Assembly: GCF_000685355.1 (NCBI RefSeq)
Contig: NZ_JHET01000004.1
Coordinates: forward strand, 186,001-250,000
Direction of reading: 5' to 3'
Source: Microbacterium sp. CH12i
GTDB taxonomy: Bacteria > Actinomycetota > Actinomycetes > Actinomycetales > Microbacteriaceae
DNA: 64,000 bases
Shown here: one piece after another, positions 28,962 to 38,223 of the stretch
Numbering within the stretch: the stretch's first letter is position 1
Layout of the letters: the number at the start of each line of letters is the position of its first letter
The notes under the pieces: model-generated
Database searches by the model: none
What the model was told of the DNA's origin: nothing
Seen by the model: only the letters and a program-made list of their open reading frames with translations
Translations under genes and position numbers: made by a program

Positions 28962-30545
28962 TCAGTCCAGGTCCGCGAGCGTCTCGGCCACGAGCTCTGC
29001 GACAGCATCCGCCGCGGCCGCTCGCTCCTCCGGGACGAGACCGATGCGAGTGCGACGGTCCAGCACGTCGTCAGCGTCGAGGGCTCCTTCCGCCCGCACC
29101 GCGAACTCCACCTCTGCGCGGATGACGTCAATTCCCTCTGCCACCCGCTCTGCGCCCCGCGTCCCGCCCGCGGCGAGCACCGCACTCGCTTCGTCGCCGA
29201 AACGAGCCACCAGCGACCGTGACGGATCTTCGGTCGGCGCACCGGCATCGGGATATGCGAAGGGGACCGAGGAGCCGGGCGCACCCACGAGCGCAAGCGA
29301 ATCGGTCCGGCAAGCGGGGGCCTTCAATCCCCCGTGTCGGCACGCGAGATCAACGGCATCCCTCGCCATTGCACGATACGTGGTGAGTTTCCCGCCGAGG
29401 ATGCCGATGACGCCGTTCGATGACACCTCGACACGGTGTCGTCGTGAGATATCGGCCGTCGAGTCGCCGGAGCCCGATTCGACGAGCGGGCGCAGCCCCG
29501 CGAACGAACCACGGACGTCGTCTCGATTCAGCGGTCGTTCCAGTGCCAGCGACAGTGTGGTGAGCAGAAAGTCGATCTCATCCTCAGTCGGACTCGGCAC
29601 GTCGGGGATCGAACCCGGTGCGTCGACGTCGGTGAGACCGACAATGACCCGACCGAGCTGGGCGGGAAGAGCGAAGACGAAACGGCTGATCGATCCGGGA
29701 TGCGGCACGGTGAGCGCCGCAGACGGGTTCCCCAGCGCCGCGGCATCCAAGACGATGTGCGTGCCTCGGCTTGGCCGCAGACGGATATCGGGATCGATCT
29801 GTCCTGCCCACACCCCTGCCGCGTTCACGACGGACCTGACACGTAGGCGAAGCGTTCCCCCGCCGAGCTCATCCACGAGCGTCGCGCCGTTACCGTCAGA
29901 TTCCGTCACCCGCATTCGAGTCAAGATTGTCGCGCCGTGCGCCGCTGCGGTGCGGGCGATCGCGGTGACGAGCCGCGCATCGTCGATGAGCTGACCATCG
30001 GTGGCGACCATCCCGCCACGCAGCCCCCGGCGACTCAACGCCGGAAACATCGCGACCGCCTCGCCGGCAGACGCCCGCCGCGGACGCGGCAGCACGGCAG
30101 CGGGTGTCCCCGCCACCCTGCGCAGACCATCTCCCAGCAAGAATCCGGTGCTGCCGATGACCCGTTGCTTCGTCGAGACGCCGTCCACGAACGGCAGCAG
30201 CTGCGGAAGCGGCCGGATGAGATGCGGCGCGATGCGGGTCATGAGCAGATGTCGCTCGACGGCGCTCTCTCTGGCAACTGCGATGTCGCCGGAAGCGAGG
30301 TAGCGCAGCCCGCCATGGACAAGCTTCGAGCTCCACCGGCTCGTGCCGAATGCGAGATCGTGTGCCTCGGCGAGGACGACGGAGAGGCCGCGGCTTGCGG
30401 CATCCAGCGCAACGCCAGCCCCAGTCACTCCGCCACCGATCACCAGGAGATCGACCTCACCAGCGTCTGCGAGCAGGTTCAACTCGCGAACACGTCTGCT
30501 CGCGTTCAGCACCGACGACGCTCGCACGCCGACGTCGCGGGTCAT
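28962..30545 (-). CDS. glpD: Glycerol-3-phosphate dehydrogenase, FAD-dependent
   Basis: Membrane-associated flavoenzyme oxidising glycerol 3-phosphate to DHAP and feeding electrons to the quinone pool. The 527-residue protein has the FAD motif DLLVIGGGVTGAGVALDAAS, SSKLVHGGLRYL, and the LGGKLTTYR motif, followed by a C-terminal helical domain. The ATG at 30545 overlaps the TetR stop as ATGA; a longer in-frame reading is less likely. The set glpD-TetR-oxidase-lipid kinase matches M. tuberculosis Rv2249c-Rv2252, suggesting a shared glycerolipid role. Confidence 0.93.
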   Translation of the reverse strand: MTRDVGVRASSVLNASRRVRELNLLADAGEVDLLVIGGGVTGAGVALDAASRGLSVVLAEAHDLAFGTSRWSSKLVHGGLRYLASGDIAVARESAVERHLLMTRIAPHLIRPLPQLLPFVDGVSTKQRVIGSTGFLLGDGLRRVAGTPAAVLPRPRRASAGEAVAMFPALSRRGLRGGMVATDGQLIDDARLVTAIARTAAAHGATILTRMRVTESDGNGATLVDELGGGTLRLRVRSVVNAAGVWAGQIDPDIRLRPSRGTHIVLDAAALGNPSAALTVPHPGSISRFVFALPAQLGRVIVGLTDVDAPGSIPDVPSPTEDEIDFLLTTLSLALERPLNRDDVRGSFAGLRPLVESGSGDSTADISRRHRVEVSSNGVIGILGGKLTTYRAMARDAVDLACRHGGLKAPACRTDSLALVGAPGSSVPFAYPDAGAPTEDPSRSLVARFGDEASAVLAAGGTRGAERVAEGIDVIRAEVEFAVRAEGALDADDVLDRRTRIGLVPEERAAAADAVAELVAETLADLD

Positions 30546-31153
30546 GGCCGCAGGTACCCGTCCACGGCGCGGGTGAGTTCGGCTCGCCACTCGTTTGCGC
30601 CAATCAGTGAAGACACCGCGTTATGCGAGAGAACTGCCGACTGCACGATGAGCAGCAGCATCACCGACATATCGCTTGGCGCGCCTTCCCTGACTGTGCC
30701 GCCGCCCTGACCGCGAGCAATGGCCTCTTCCAGCCAATGCAGCATGACACGCTGGCTCGATCCGATCCTCTCGAGGCTGTACTGGGTGAATGCTTCAGGT
30801 TCGCGCTCCAGCAGACGCGCGAACACCAGGTCTTCCCGGAAGAGGTCGGAAAACCGCAATACTTCGGCAACGAGGTCTTCCCGTGTGCTCTCCTCGGTTG
30901 AGAGCTGCGCGACTATCAAGACGGTCTGTCGAAGAAGTGCCGCACGCACCACCTCGTCGGTTCCCGGCCAGCGGCGATAGATCGTCGGTCTGCTCACCCG
31001 CGCCTCACGTGCGAGCTCTGCAATCGTGAGTCCGCGAGTTCCGCGTGCGGCGATGAGAGCGGAGGCCTCATCTAGCAATCGCGCGTCGGCGTCATCCCAA
31101 TCCGGGAGCTTGGTGTCGATCGGCGCCATCACTGTTGCTTGACGAATTTCCAT
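30542..31153 (-). CDS. TetR-family regulator
   Basis: A 203-residue TetR-type repressor. The N-terminal HTH is at GLTIAELAREARVSRPTIYR, followed by a ligand-binding helical domain. Co-transcribed with glpD through a 4-base overlap and divergent from the oxidase gene, so it probably controls both. The start is uncertain: ATG 31153 has no clear ribosome site, and the ATG at 31129 would give a longer leader and room for a promoter. The ligand is unknown; a glycerolipid or acyl signal is a guess from the neighbours. Confidence 0.85.
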   Translation of the reverse strand: MEIRQATVMAPIDTKLPDWDDADARLLDEASALIAARGTRGLTIAELAREARVSRPTIYRRWPGTDEVVRAALLRQTVLIVAQLSTEESTREDLVAEVLRFSDLFREDLVFARLLEREPEAFTQYSLERIGSSQRVMLHWLEEAIARGQGGGTVREGAPSDMSVMLLLIVQSAVLSHNAVSSLIGANEWRAELTRAVDGYLRP

Positions 31154-31158
31154 GATAT

Positions 31159-31171
31159 GTCACACTGTAAC
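31159..31171. promoter_or_regulatory. Candidate TetR operator in 20-bp divergent gap
   Basis: GTCAC-ACT-GTAAC is an imperfect 13-bp dyad in the 20-base gap between the divergent TetR and oxidase start codons. Its place suggests it serves as the operator for both directions. One base pair in each arm does not match. Confidence 0.45.
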
Positions 31172-31173
31172 GC

Positions 31174-32802
31174 ATGACGACGGAGACAACACCAGCCGCG
31201 ATCACCCGCTGGGACGGCTGGGGCGACCCTACCCTGGCACGAGACCTTCCGCTGGCAGTGCGCGCTCTGCTCCGGACAGTCATCGGCAGAGTCCGCCGCC
31301 CGAAACCAGCAGCGGCATTGTCTGATGTCGTCCTCGATCCCTCCGTGCTCTCGGTCGAGGACCACACCAGCCTCGCTGCGATCGTCGGCGAAGACGCCAT
31401 CCATACGGATGCTGAGTCCCGCATCCGCCACTCGGGCGGCCGCTCCACACCCGATCTTCTGCGCCTGCGTGAAACACGTCAGGATGCACCCGACGCCGTT
31501 GTCGCGCCGTCCGGCCACGACGAGGTCCTCGCCGTGCTCGGCTACGCGTCCGCGCATGACATCGCCATCGTTCCCTTCGGGGGCGGGACGAGCGTCGTCG
31601 GCGCGCTCAGCCCCGAGCGTGCCGACCACCGAGCAGTTATCGCTCTCGATCTGCGTCGACTTAGCGGACTCCTGCACTTCGATGAGGTCAGCGCTGAGGC
31701 ACGGTTCCTCGCCGGCACCACAGGTCCTGAAGCCGAGCGTCTCCTCTCCGCGCACGGCTTCGAACTGGGTCACTATCCACAGAGCTTCCTCTATGCCACG
31801 CTCGGAGGATTCGCCTCCGCCCGCTCAGCAGGACAGAATTCAGCTGGTAACGGGCGCTTCGACACGATGGTCACAGCCCTTCGCATTGCAACCCCTACCG
31901 GCGAGGTGGTTCTTGGCGGGGCACCCGGGTCTGCTGCCGGCCCAGACCTGATGCGCCTCTTCCTCGGCGCGGAGGGAATTCTCGGCGTCATAACCGAGCT
32001 GAGCGTGCGCGTGCACCGGCTGCCCGAAACGCACCGATACGAAGCGTGGACGTTTCCCGACTTCGCGACGGGCACCGCCGCGCTTCGCCGTGTAGCGCAG
32101 CTCGGTACGGGCCCCACTGTCATCCGACTCTCCGATGAGGCCGAGACCGGGATCGGCCTCGCGCAGCATGGACGCGTCGGCAAGGCGCTGGCGAAAGGAT
32201 GCAGCGCGGTGACCGTCTTCGAGGGCGATGCTGCTCTCACCGCCGAACGCCAGGCCACGACGGCACGGGTACTCACCGACGTCGGCGGGCGCTCCACCGG
32301 CCCGGTTCCCGCAGAAGAGTGGGCTGACGGACGCTTCGGTGCGCCTTACCTGCGCGATGCGCTCCTTGACTACGGCGCATTCTGCGAGACGCTGGAAACC
32401 GCAACGGTCTGGGCAAAGATCGAGCCGTTGAAAGCCGCCGTCACCGACGCAATCAGGTCGGGCTTCACCGCTCAGGATTCAAAGTCGCTCGTGCTGTGCC
32501 ATATCTCGCACGTATATCCCACCGGCGCAGCGCTGTACTTCACAATCATCGGAAACCTGCGCGCAGATGCCGTTGAGGAGTGGAATCTGATCAAGACGCG
32601 CGTGAACGATGCGATCCTCGCTCACGGCGGCACAATCAGCCACCACCATGGGGTCGGCCGTGATCACGCACCTTGGCTTGCCCGCGAGATCGGCGAAGGC
32701 GGCATCCGGCTGCTGCGCGCGGTGAAGGCGGAGCTTGACCCCTCAGGCATCATGAACCCCGGCGCGGTACTGCCTGTGACCGCTGCCCGGCAGAAGTCCT
32801 GA
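31174..32802 (+). CDS. FAD-binding oxidase, alkyldihydroxyacetonephosphate synthase-like
   Basis: A 542-residue VAO-type flavoprotein. The FAD-binding PP-loop is PFGGGTSVVGAL near residue 133 and the C-terminal catalytic segment is GGTISHHHGVGRDH, the histidine motif of alkyl-DHAP synthases. It resembles Rv2251, which likewise is divergent from TetR/glpD and followed by a lipid kinase. In eukaryotes this family replaces the acyl chain of acyl-DHAP by an alkyl chain in ether lipid synthesis. Whether the bacterial member does this is not established. The neighbouring glpD (DHAP) and lipid kinase make a glycerolipid substrate reasonable. Confidence 0.85.
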   Translation: MTTETTPAAITRWDGWGDPTLARDLPLAVRALLRTVIGRVRRPKPAAALSDVVLDPSVLSVEDHTSLAAIVGEDAIHTDAESRIRHSGGRSTPDLLRLRETRQDAPDAVVAPSGHDEVLAVLGYASAHDIAIVPFGGGTSVVGALSPERADHRAVIALDLRRLSGLLHFDEVSAEARFLAGTTGPEAERLLSAHGFELGHYPQSFLYATLGGFASARSAGQNSAGNGRFDTMVTALRIATPTGEVVLGGAPGSAAGPDLMRLFLGAEGILGVITELSVRVHRLPETHRYEAWTFPDFATGTAALRRVAQLGTGPTVIRLSDEAETGIGLAQHGRVGKALAKGCSAVTVFEGDAALTAERQATTARVLTDVGGRSTGPVPAEEWADGRFGAPYLRDALLDYGAFCETLETATVWAKIEPLKAAVTDAIRSGFTAQDSKSLVLCHISHVYPTGAALYFTIIGNLRADAVEEWNLIKTRVNDAILAHGGTISHHHGVGRDHAPWLAREIGEGGIRLLRAVKAELDPSGIMNPGAVLPVTAARQKS

Positions 32803-32803
32803 C

Positions 32804-33712
32804 ATGCGCAAGGTCTTCGTTCTCGCCAACCCTGACGCAGGGCGCGGAAAGGGTGCTGTCGCCCGCGACGCCGCCGTCGAGCGCCTTCGCACGCTTGGTC
32901 TGGAGCCGAGTGTGCACACCGCATCGTCGGTGGCCGAGACTCGGCGCCTCGCCGCGGAGGCGGTCAATGCCAAACCCGATGTGCTGGTTCTCGTCGGTGG
33001 CGATGGCACACTCTCGATCGTGCTCGACGAGCTCGTCGGCTCCGGAGTCCCGCTCGTGCTAGTGCCGGCTGGCACCGGCAACGACCTCGCTCGAGCTCTT
33101 GGCATCCCTTTCGGATCCGCTGACACAGCAGCCGTCGCGGCCGAAGCCGCAATGTACGGAGTCCCACGAGCCGTCGATGTGGGCGAGGCGGTGTGCCCGG
33201 AGGGCACTGCGCGTTTCCTCACTGTCGCGGCCCTCGGCTTTGATGCGAAAGTCAGCGAGCGCACCAATCGCTTGCGCTGGCCGCCGGGGCGTGCACGCTA
33301 CTATCTGGCTCTGCTCATCGAGCTGACGCGTCTGACTCCGATGCGCTTCACGATGAGTGTCGACGGCACCGAGAGTCCCGTCTCCGATGGCACGCTCATC
33401 GCCATCGGAAACACCCGCACCTATGGGGGCGGCATGCCTATCTGTCCCGAAGCCGATCCGCACGATGGCCTCCTCGACGTCGTTCACATCGCGCCTCTAA
33501 GCCGTTTTCAGCTCATCCGCCTGTTCCCACACCTCCTGCGTGGCACGCACACGCAGCTCCCCGCTGCGACGACGTCGCGGGCAGCGGAGGTAGAGGTTAA
33601 AGCGCCTGGTCTTCTCGTCTACGCCGACGGCGAGCGCATCGGCACCGAGAGCGTACGTGTCCGAACGCTACCCGGGGCACTGATTGTTCTCCTGCCCTCG
33701 ACCGACGCGTAA
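32804..33712 (+). CDS. Diacylglycerol/lipid kinase (DagK/YegS family)
   Basis: A 302-residue lipid kinase. It starts with VFVLANPDAGRGKG and has the ATP-binding GGDGTLSIV, PAGTGNDLARALG and a C-terminal beta-sandwich region with DPHDGLLDVV. The homologue Rv2252 phosphorylates diacylglycerol and other lipids used for phosphatidylinositol mannosides. The ATG comes 1 base after the oxidase stop, so the pair is an operon. Confidence 0.9.
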   Translation: MRKVFVLANPDAGRGKGAVARDAAVERLRTLGLEPSVHTASSVAETRRLAAEAVNAKPDVLVLVGGDGTLSIVLDELVGSGVPLVLVPAGTGNDLARALGIPFGSADTAAVAAEAAMYGVPRAVDVGEAVCPEGTARFLTVAALGFDAKVSERTNRLRWPPGRARYYLALLIELTRLTPMRFTMSVDGTESPVSDGTLIAIGNTRTYGGGMPICPEADPHDGLLDVVHIAPLSRFQLIRLFPHLLRGTHTQLPAATTSRAAEVEVKAPGLLVYADGERIGTESVRVRTLPGALIVLLPSTDA

Positions 33713-33749
33713 ACTGCACGTCGGCCGAGGGCGCAGTGGTGCCCGCCAA

Positions 33750-34899
33750 TCAACCTCCGTTCGAGTACGGTGTCGGCCGGGTCCCGGCCTGCATGGTGAT
33801 CATGTTCGCCGTGCGCCGACGAAGCGGCGCTGTCCCGAGCGCTCTGATCACCGTGTTGCGGAGGCTCGAGCCCGAAACCCTCGGCCGGGTGTCCCATCGC
33901 CATGTAGAACGACGATCGTCGCTGTGCACGTACAGCGGCACGCCGAGTGACGCGCTCGTATGCCCGGAAATCGGGAAGATCGTCGCGCAGCGACTGTTCG
34001 AGCACCACCGCAAGGTGGAGCGCGGCTGCCCATCCCAGGTTCATGCCCTGCCCGCCGATCGGGCTGGTCTCATGCGCTGCATCGCCGAGGAGCACCACCC
34101 GGCCCCCCACTGTGCGCGCAGCGCGATGCTGACGCGCCTGAAATGCAGTGGGCTGAAGCCCTGCTGGCATATCGATCCGGATGCCGGTCCGCTCCCAGAT
34201 CACGCGCGCGAACGCCTCCGCATCGCCGAGGGCGCGCTCCGGGTCAGCCGCAACCCAGCGCCTGCCACCCAGCGGAAGCGGAAACGACTCGACGAGCCCT
34301 GCGGGCTCGCAATACAGCTGGGCGCGCGGGAAGTTCTGCGCATCGGGGATATCCACCATCGCGTACGAACCTCTTCCCGATTGCTGACGCCAGCCAATGC
34401 CCAGCTGACTTCGGATGCCGCTGCGCACGCCGTCTGCCGCAATGACAAACGACGCTGTGTCCGCTCGGTGCGCACTATCTGTGTGCACCGCAAGGCAGAG
34501 CAAGTCGCCCTCGTTACGAAGCTCGCGAACCTCGTGACCAGTGCACAGCGTCGCCGACGGCAGCTGCCCGATGCGCTCCACCAGCAGGGCGTGCGTACGA
34601 CGCTGAGGGAGGATTAGCACGCGCTGTTTCGCGGAGAAGGCGATCGATGCGAGGGTACGTCCGCCGCAGAGCACTTCTCCCCCCTCAAGTTCGAGCGCCT
34701 CTTCGCGCACCTGTGCGCCAAGATTCACGGCATCGAGCGCGGCGAGCCCCGGCGGATGGATGCCGATTGCCCGTGAACGGTCATCGGCGCCAGTACGGTT
34801 TTCGTACACGACCACATCGATCCCTTCCTGCGCCAACAGGCAGGCAAGGAGTAGTCCGACGGGGCCAGCGCCCACGATCGCAACGTCATGATGAGGCAT
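33750..34899 (-). CDS. FAD-dependent monooxygenase of the type III PKS operon (one-base frameshift near C-terminus)
   Basis: UbiH/PHBH-type aromatic hydroxylase. It has the N-terminal FAD motif VAIVGAGPVGLLLACLLAQE and the second FAD motif VVLLGDAAHETSPIGGQGMN. The frame breaks after MGHPAEGFG. Removing one extra C/G in a run near 33871-33873 continues into SSLRNTVIRALGTAPLRRR and a stop at 33750, giving exactly 383 codons. Unlike most shifts in this window, it is an apparent insertion. The start overlaps the methyltransferase end by 14 bp. It probably hydroxylates the polyketide product made by the operon. Confidence 0.82.
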
Positions 34900-35596
34900 T
34901 CGAGCTCTCCCATCTGAGCTCGAGCCTCGCAGGAAAGGCCCGCCGAACCCGCCACCCTGGTGGGGCGGCAGCGGAAAGCTCGCCGAACGTATACGCCCGA
35001 CGAATGCTGGTGAGCCCATCGGCCCTGATGAAAGAGTCGGCGAGCAGGTTCTTCTCGAACGGCAAGGTACCGGCGCCAAATCCCCAGTAAGCGAACCGGC
35101 TCCGCTCGATATCTCGATGCAGAACGAGCCCACCGGCGGTGGCGAGACGGACAGAGTCCTGGAGCAGGTCGGGCAGCTCATCGCCGATCAGATGATGCAG
35201 CAGATGGTTGGAGATCACGACATCGAAGACCTCGCCGGCCAGATCGCTCGTATACGCGCATCGATAGTCCACTCCGCCGCCGCGACCGAGTGCCCACCGG
35301 ATCGCCCTCGCGTCAGCATCCAGAGCCGTGACATGAATCGACAGCCCATCTCGGTGTGCCCATGCGGCGATCGCACGTGACACATCACCGCCGCCTGCGC
35401 CTACATCGAGGAGCCTGATTGACTGCTTCTGCGCACGCGGGCGAATCTCACGGCGGTACACCGCACGCCATCGAGACACTACGGAATTCACAAGGGAGAA
35501 CCGGTCGTAAGTGCGCTCCAGCATCCGAAGGTCTGCGTCTGGATCATCCATCAATTCTCGGATGGCGACCGCGCGAATGGAGAGATCAGTGCTCAT
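34886..35596 (-). CDS. Class I SAM-dependent methyltransferase
   Basis: A 236-residue soluble methyltransferase with the SAM motif I LLDVGAGGGDVSRA near residue 63, an acidic residue in VTALDAD for the ribose, and SNHLLHHL as motif III. It overlaps the polyketide synthase by 4 bp (ATGA) and the monooxygenase by 14 bp, so the three are one operon. It probably O- or C-methylates the polyketide product. In the Streptomyces srsABC phenolic-lipid operon the methyltransferase is of another, membrane type. Confidence 0.87.
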   Translation of the reverse strand: MSTDLSIRAVAIRELMDDPDADLRMLERTYDRFSLVNSVVSRWRAVYRREIRPRAQKQSIRLLDVGAGGGDVSRAIAAWAHRDGLSIHVTALDADARAIRWALGRGGGVDYRCAYTSDLAGEVFDVVISNHLLHHLIGDELPDLLQDSVRLATAGGLVLHRDIERSRFAYWGFGAGTLPFEKNLLADSFIRADGLTSIRRAYTFGELSAAAPPGWRVRRAFPARLELRWESSNASS

Positions 35597-36753
35597 GGAT
35601 GCTGGGGTGCGACGACCGTCATGAGTGCGGTCTCTGCGGTGAGGCCCGGTCCGAACGCCATGGCCGACACCCGGTCTCCGTCGTGTGCGTCTTCCTCCTC
35701 GAGGATGCGCCGCAACACGAATAGCACGGTGGCGCTGGACATATTGCCGTACTGTCTCAGGACCTCTCGCGCGGGATGAAGCTGCTGCTCGGAGAGACTC
35801 AGCCGCTCCTCCACTCGGTCCAGGATGCTGCGCCCACCGGGATGGATCGCCCAGTGTGAAACTTGCTCGCCGATCGTCCCTTCGTCGAAAGCGGCAGCGA
35901 GCCTGTCTTCGTCGGCATAGAGCGGGCGGAGCGCGCCGAAAATGTTCTCTCCGATGAGCTGCGGCACGGCCGTGGACAGAATCATCTCGAAGCCCTCATC
36001 GCCAATCATCCACGCCATGCTCTCCTTCCCTTGCGGGATGATGTCGGTGTGGAAGCGGTCCAGCGCGAAGCCGCGCACGTCGGAATCAAACTGCCGTGCG
36101 GTGACGAGACCAGCAGCCGCACCGTCGGCGAAGAGGGACGTGGCCACGATCATATCCGGATCATCAGAGGAGCGCAGGTGCAGAGTGCAGAGTTCCACGC
36201 TGACGACGAGGACCACCGCATTCGGGTCCGCAACACAGAACTGATGCGCCGCGCGCAGCGCGGGCATCGAGGCGTAGCACCCCATAAATCCCAGATGATA
36301 GCGCTGCACGTTGCCGGCCAGCCCGAGTGCGCGGACGATCTCGTAGTCGGGGCCTGGCGCGTAGAATCCGGTGCACGAAACGGTGATCACATGGGTGATG
36401 TCTGCGGCGGTGATGTCTGGGTCAGATTGCAGCGCTCGACGAGCCACCTCGACGTACAGCTTCCACGCTTCGCGGACGTAGATCTCGTTACGCGCCTTCG
36501 TTCCTGGGGAAAGCAGCGTGCCGGTTTCTCTGTCAAAGAACTGCGGCGACTCGACTTCTGCAGAAAAAGACAGCTCGTCGAGCACCGTGTAACGAGTGTC
36601 GATGCCGGATCCGTTGAATGACGCCGTCACGATTCGCTTTGCCAATCGCCCAATGTCTGGCTGGGCGGCGAAGACGTCCCGTACTTCGTCCTGTCTCAAT
36701 GTCGTGTCAGGAACGATCGTCTGCAGCGAACGAAGGATAGTGGGATGACTCAT
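35593..36753 (-). CDS. Type III polyketide synthase (chalcone synthase-like)
   Basis: A 386-residue homodimeric ketosynthase that would condense an acyl-CoA starter with malonyl-CoA units. The catalytic triad can be seen: Cys in VSCTGFYAPGPD near residue 127, His in HWAIHPGGRS near 301, and Asn in YGNMSSATVLF near 335. The ATG at 36753 gives the family-like N-terminus MSHPTILRSLQTIVPDTTL; the longer in-frame reading would enter the CYTH gene. With the methyltransferase and hydroxylase it suggests an alkylresorcinol or pyrone-type phenolic lipid; starter length cannot be read. Confidence 0.9.
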   Translation of the reverse strand: MSHPTILRSLQTIVPDTTLRQDEVRDVFAAQPDIGRLAKRIVTASFNGSGIDTRYTVLDELSFSAEVESPQFFDRETGTLLSPGTKARNEIYVREAWKLYVEVARRALQSDPDITAADITHVITVSCTGFYAPGPDYEIVRALGLAGNVQRYHLGFMGCYASMPALRAAHQFCVADPNAVVLVVSVELCTLHLRSSDDPDMIVATSLFADGAAAGLVTARQFDSDVRGFALDRFHTDIIPQGKESMAWMIGDEGFEMILSTAVPQLIGENIFGALRPLYADEDRLAAAFDEGTIGEQVSHWAIHPGGRSILDRVEERLSLSEQQLHPAREVLRQYGNMSSATVLFVLRRILEEEDAHDGDRVSAMAFGPGLTAETALMTVVAPQHP

Positions 36754-36796
36754 GAGGTCACTCAAGCACGGGATGACGTCCTGAGAAAGAGGCGGG

Positions 36797-37414
36797 TCAG
36801 AAACCGAGGGCGCGTGCGAGTTTCGATCCGGATGCCGAGTGCCGACCACCGGCCGCAAAAATGGCCATCTCGACGGCAGTAAAGAACGTTTCGCGTCCGG
36901 CAGCATCTTCCGGGGCAGCTGGTCCTAGTTCCATCTCCCACTCGCGCCATTCCCGCTGCACGTTCTGACGCAGGTCAGTGGCGCGGACACGGTCGTCGAC
37001 GAACTCAGCGATAACACCCGCAGGACCGGTGAGCAGGTATGCAGTGCGGTCGTTTTCGATGCGGGCGAGCGGGCTGAGCGGTTCGGTCGTCCACCGTGCG
37101 ATCGCAGTGGCGACGGGATCCGGCAGGTCATCGCCGTCACCGAGTGGCCATCCCAGCTCAAGGCGGCCATCGCCCTCGCGCGGGCCTTTCACATGCCAGC
37201 CCTCGTCGGGTCCACCCGTGCGACGACGCAACGCCACTCCGGCACGAGAAAGCGCGGCATCGGCGGTATCGAAGTAGCGCGCATCAAGCACGCGCAATTC
37301 ACCAGAGGTTATCTCCGTCACACCGGGAATCGCTGTCCAGACAGGTAGCGGCGTATCGGTATCGACGTCGTACTTGCGCTCGACTTCGATGGCGCGTGAC
37401 GGCTCAGTCGTCAC
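36797..37414 (-). CDS. CYTH domain protein
   Basis: A 205-residue protein of the CYTH (adenylate cyclase CyaB / thiamine triphosphatase) superfamily. It has the N-terminal metal-binding signature AIEVERKYDV (ExExK), further alternating charged strands such as RYFDT and GWHVKGPR, and EMELGP near the end. Members act on triphosphate substrates, so tripolyphosphatase or a nucleotide function is possible. No CHAD domain is attached. GTG at 37414 overlaps the end of the small upstream gene by 11 bp. Confidence 0.85.
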   Translation of the reverse strand: MTTEPSRAIEVERKYDVDTDTPLPVWTAIPGVTEITSGELRVLDARYFDTADAALSRAGVALRRRTGGPDEGWHVKGPREGDGRLELGWPLGDGDDLPDPVATAIARWTTEPLSPLARIENDRTAYLLTGPAGVIAEFVDDRVRATDLRQNVQREWREWEMELGPAAPEDAAGRETFFTAVEMAIFAAGGRHSASGSKLARALGF

Positions 37415-37619
37415 TGGAGACAATGTCCTCGAGGGACTCCTCGTACCAGTACTCGATCTCGGTAGGTCCATCGCTGGTTCCAGTGTTCTGCGCCTCACCC
37501 TTGCGGTGATACACCACCTGCGTCTCGCTGTACGGGACGATCAGCTTGCCATCAGCGTCGTCGTCGAGGGGAATGATCTGCCCGTCCAGCGGGCCTCCGT
37601 GAAGTCGTGCAATTGCCAT
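37404..37619 (-). CDS. Small conserved-looking hypothetical protein
   Basis: A 71-residue acidic protein starting MAIARLHGGPLDGQIIPLDD, with a C-terminal EYWYEESLED stretch. There is no signal peptide or membrane segment. It overlaps the CYTH gene by 11 bp and so is likely co-transcribed. The GLHGGPLDGQ-type opening is common to small actinobacterial hypothetical proteins, but I know no function for it. GTG at 37625 is an alternative start. Confidence 0.65.
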   Translation of the reverse strand: MAIARLHGGPLDGQIIPLDDDADGKLIVPYSETQVVYHRKGEAQNTGTSDGPTEIEYWYEESLEDIVSSDD

Positions 37620-37685
37620 GTGCACACCATAGCGCCGTGTTTCGATGTCTGGCGTGATTGCACCGGTCAGGCGTTCACGCCGCGT

Positions 37686-38168
37686 CTACGCCACGACCAC
37701 CCCGAGGATCGCGCCGATGATCATCCAGGGGCCGAATGCGATGCGGGTGGCACCGTTGGCCCGCCGCAACGCCATGAGCGCGAGCGCGTAGAGGGCACCG
37801 AGCACGAACGCTGATGCTGCGCCCACGGCGAGAGCCTGCCAACCGTGCCAGCCCAGAACGAGACCGATAACAGCTGCGAGCTTCACATCTCCGCCGCCGA
37901 TCCCCCCTCGACTCACAAAGCGCATCACGATGTAGAAGCCGCAGAGCACCAGCATGCCTCCTACCGCGCGGGTCAGCGGCCAGACCTCCCCCATCACCAG
38001 CGCATCGATGATGACCAGCACCAATGCACCACCCAGCGTCGGCAGCACAATCCGGTTCGGGAGTCGGTGCGTTCGCCCGTCAATGACGATCAGCCAGCCG
38101 CCGATCCCCAGTAGCGCGAGGTACGCAAGCACAACGATGACCATGTGCACTGCGGATGCGGGGACCAT
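37686..38168 (-). CDS. A24-family prepilin peptidase (TadV-like, stand-alone)
   Basis: A 160-residue integral membrane aspartyl protease. The two catalytic Asp motifs are visible: IDGRTHRLPN near residue 27 and GGGDVKL near 87. The cytoplasmic methylase domain of full-length PilD is absent, as in TadV/CpaA types. Several transmembrane helices cover the length. ATG at 38168 or 38144 is possible. No pilin, tad or type IV pilus genes are in the window, so its substrate must be elsewhere. It diverges from the mutagenesis cassette. Confidence 0.85.
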   Translation of the reverse strand: MVPASAVHMVIVVLAYLALLGIGGWLIVIDGRTHRLPNRIVLPTLGGALVLVIIDALVMGEVWPLTRAVGGMLVLCGFYIVMRFVSRGGIGGGDVKLAAVIGLVLGWHGWQALAVGAASAFVLGALYALALMALRRANGATRIAFGPWMIIGAILGVVVA

Positions 38169-38223
38169 CCCCGAAGAGTACGAGAACTGCGCCTGTCGCG
38201 ATTTGGGGCTGTGGATAACTCCA

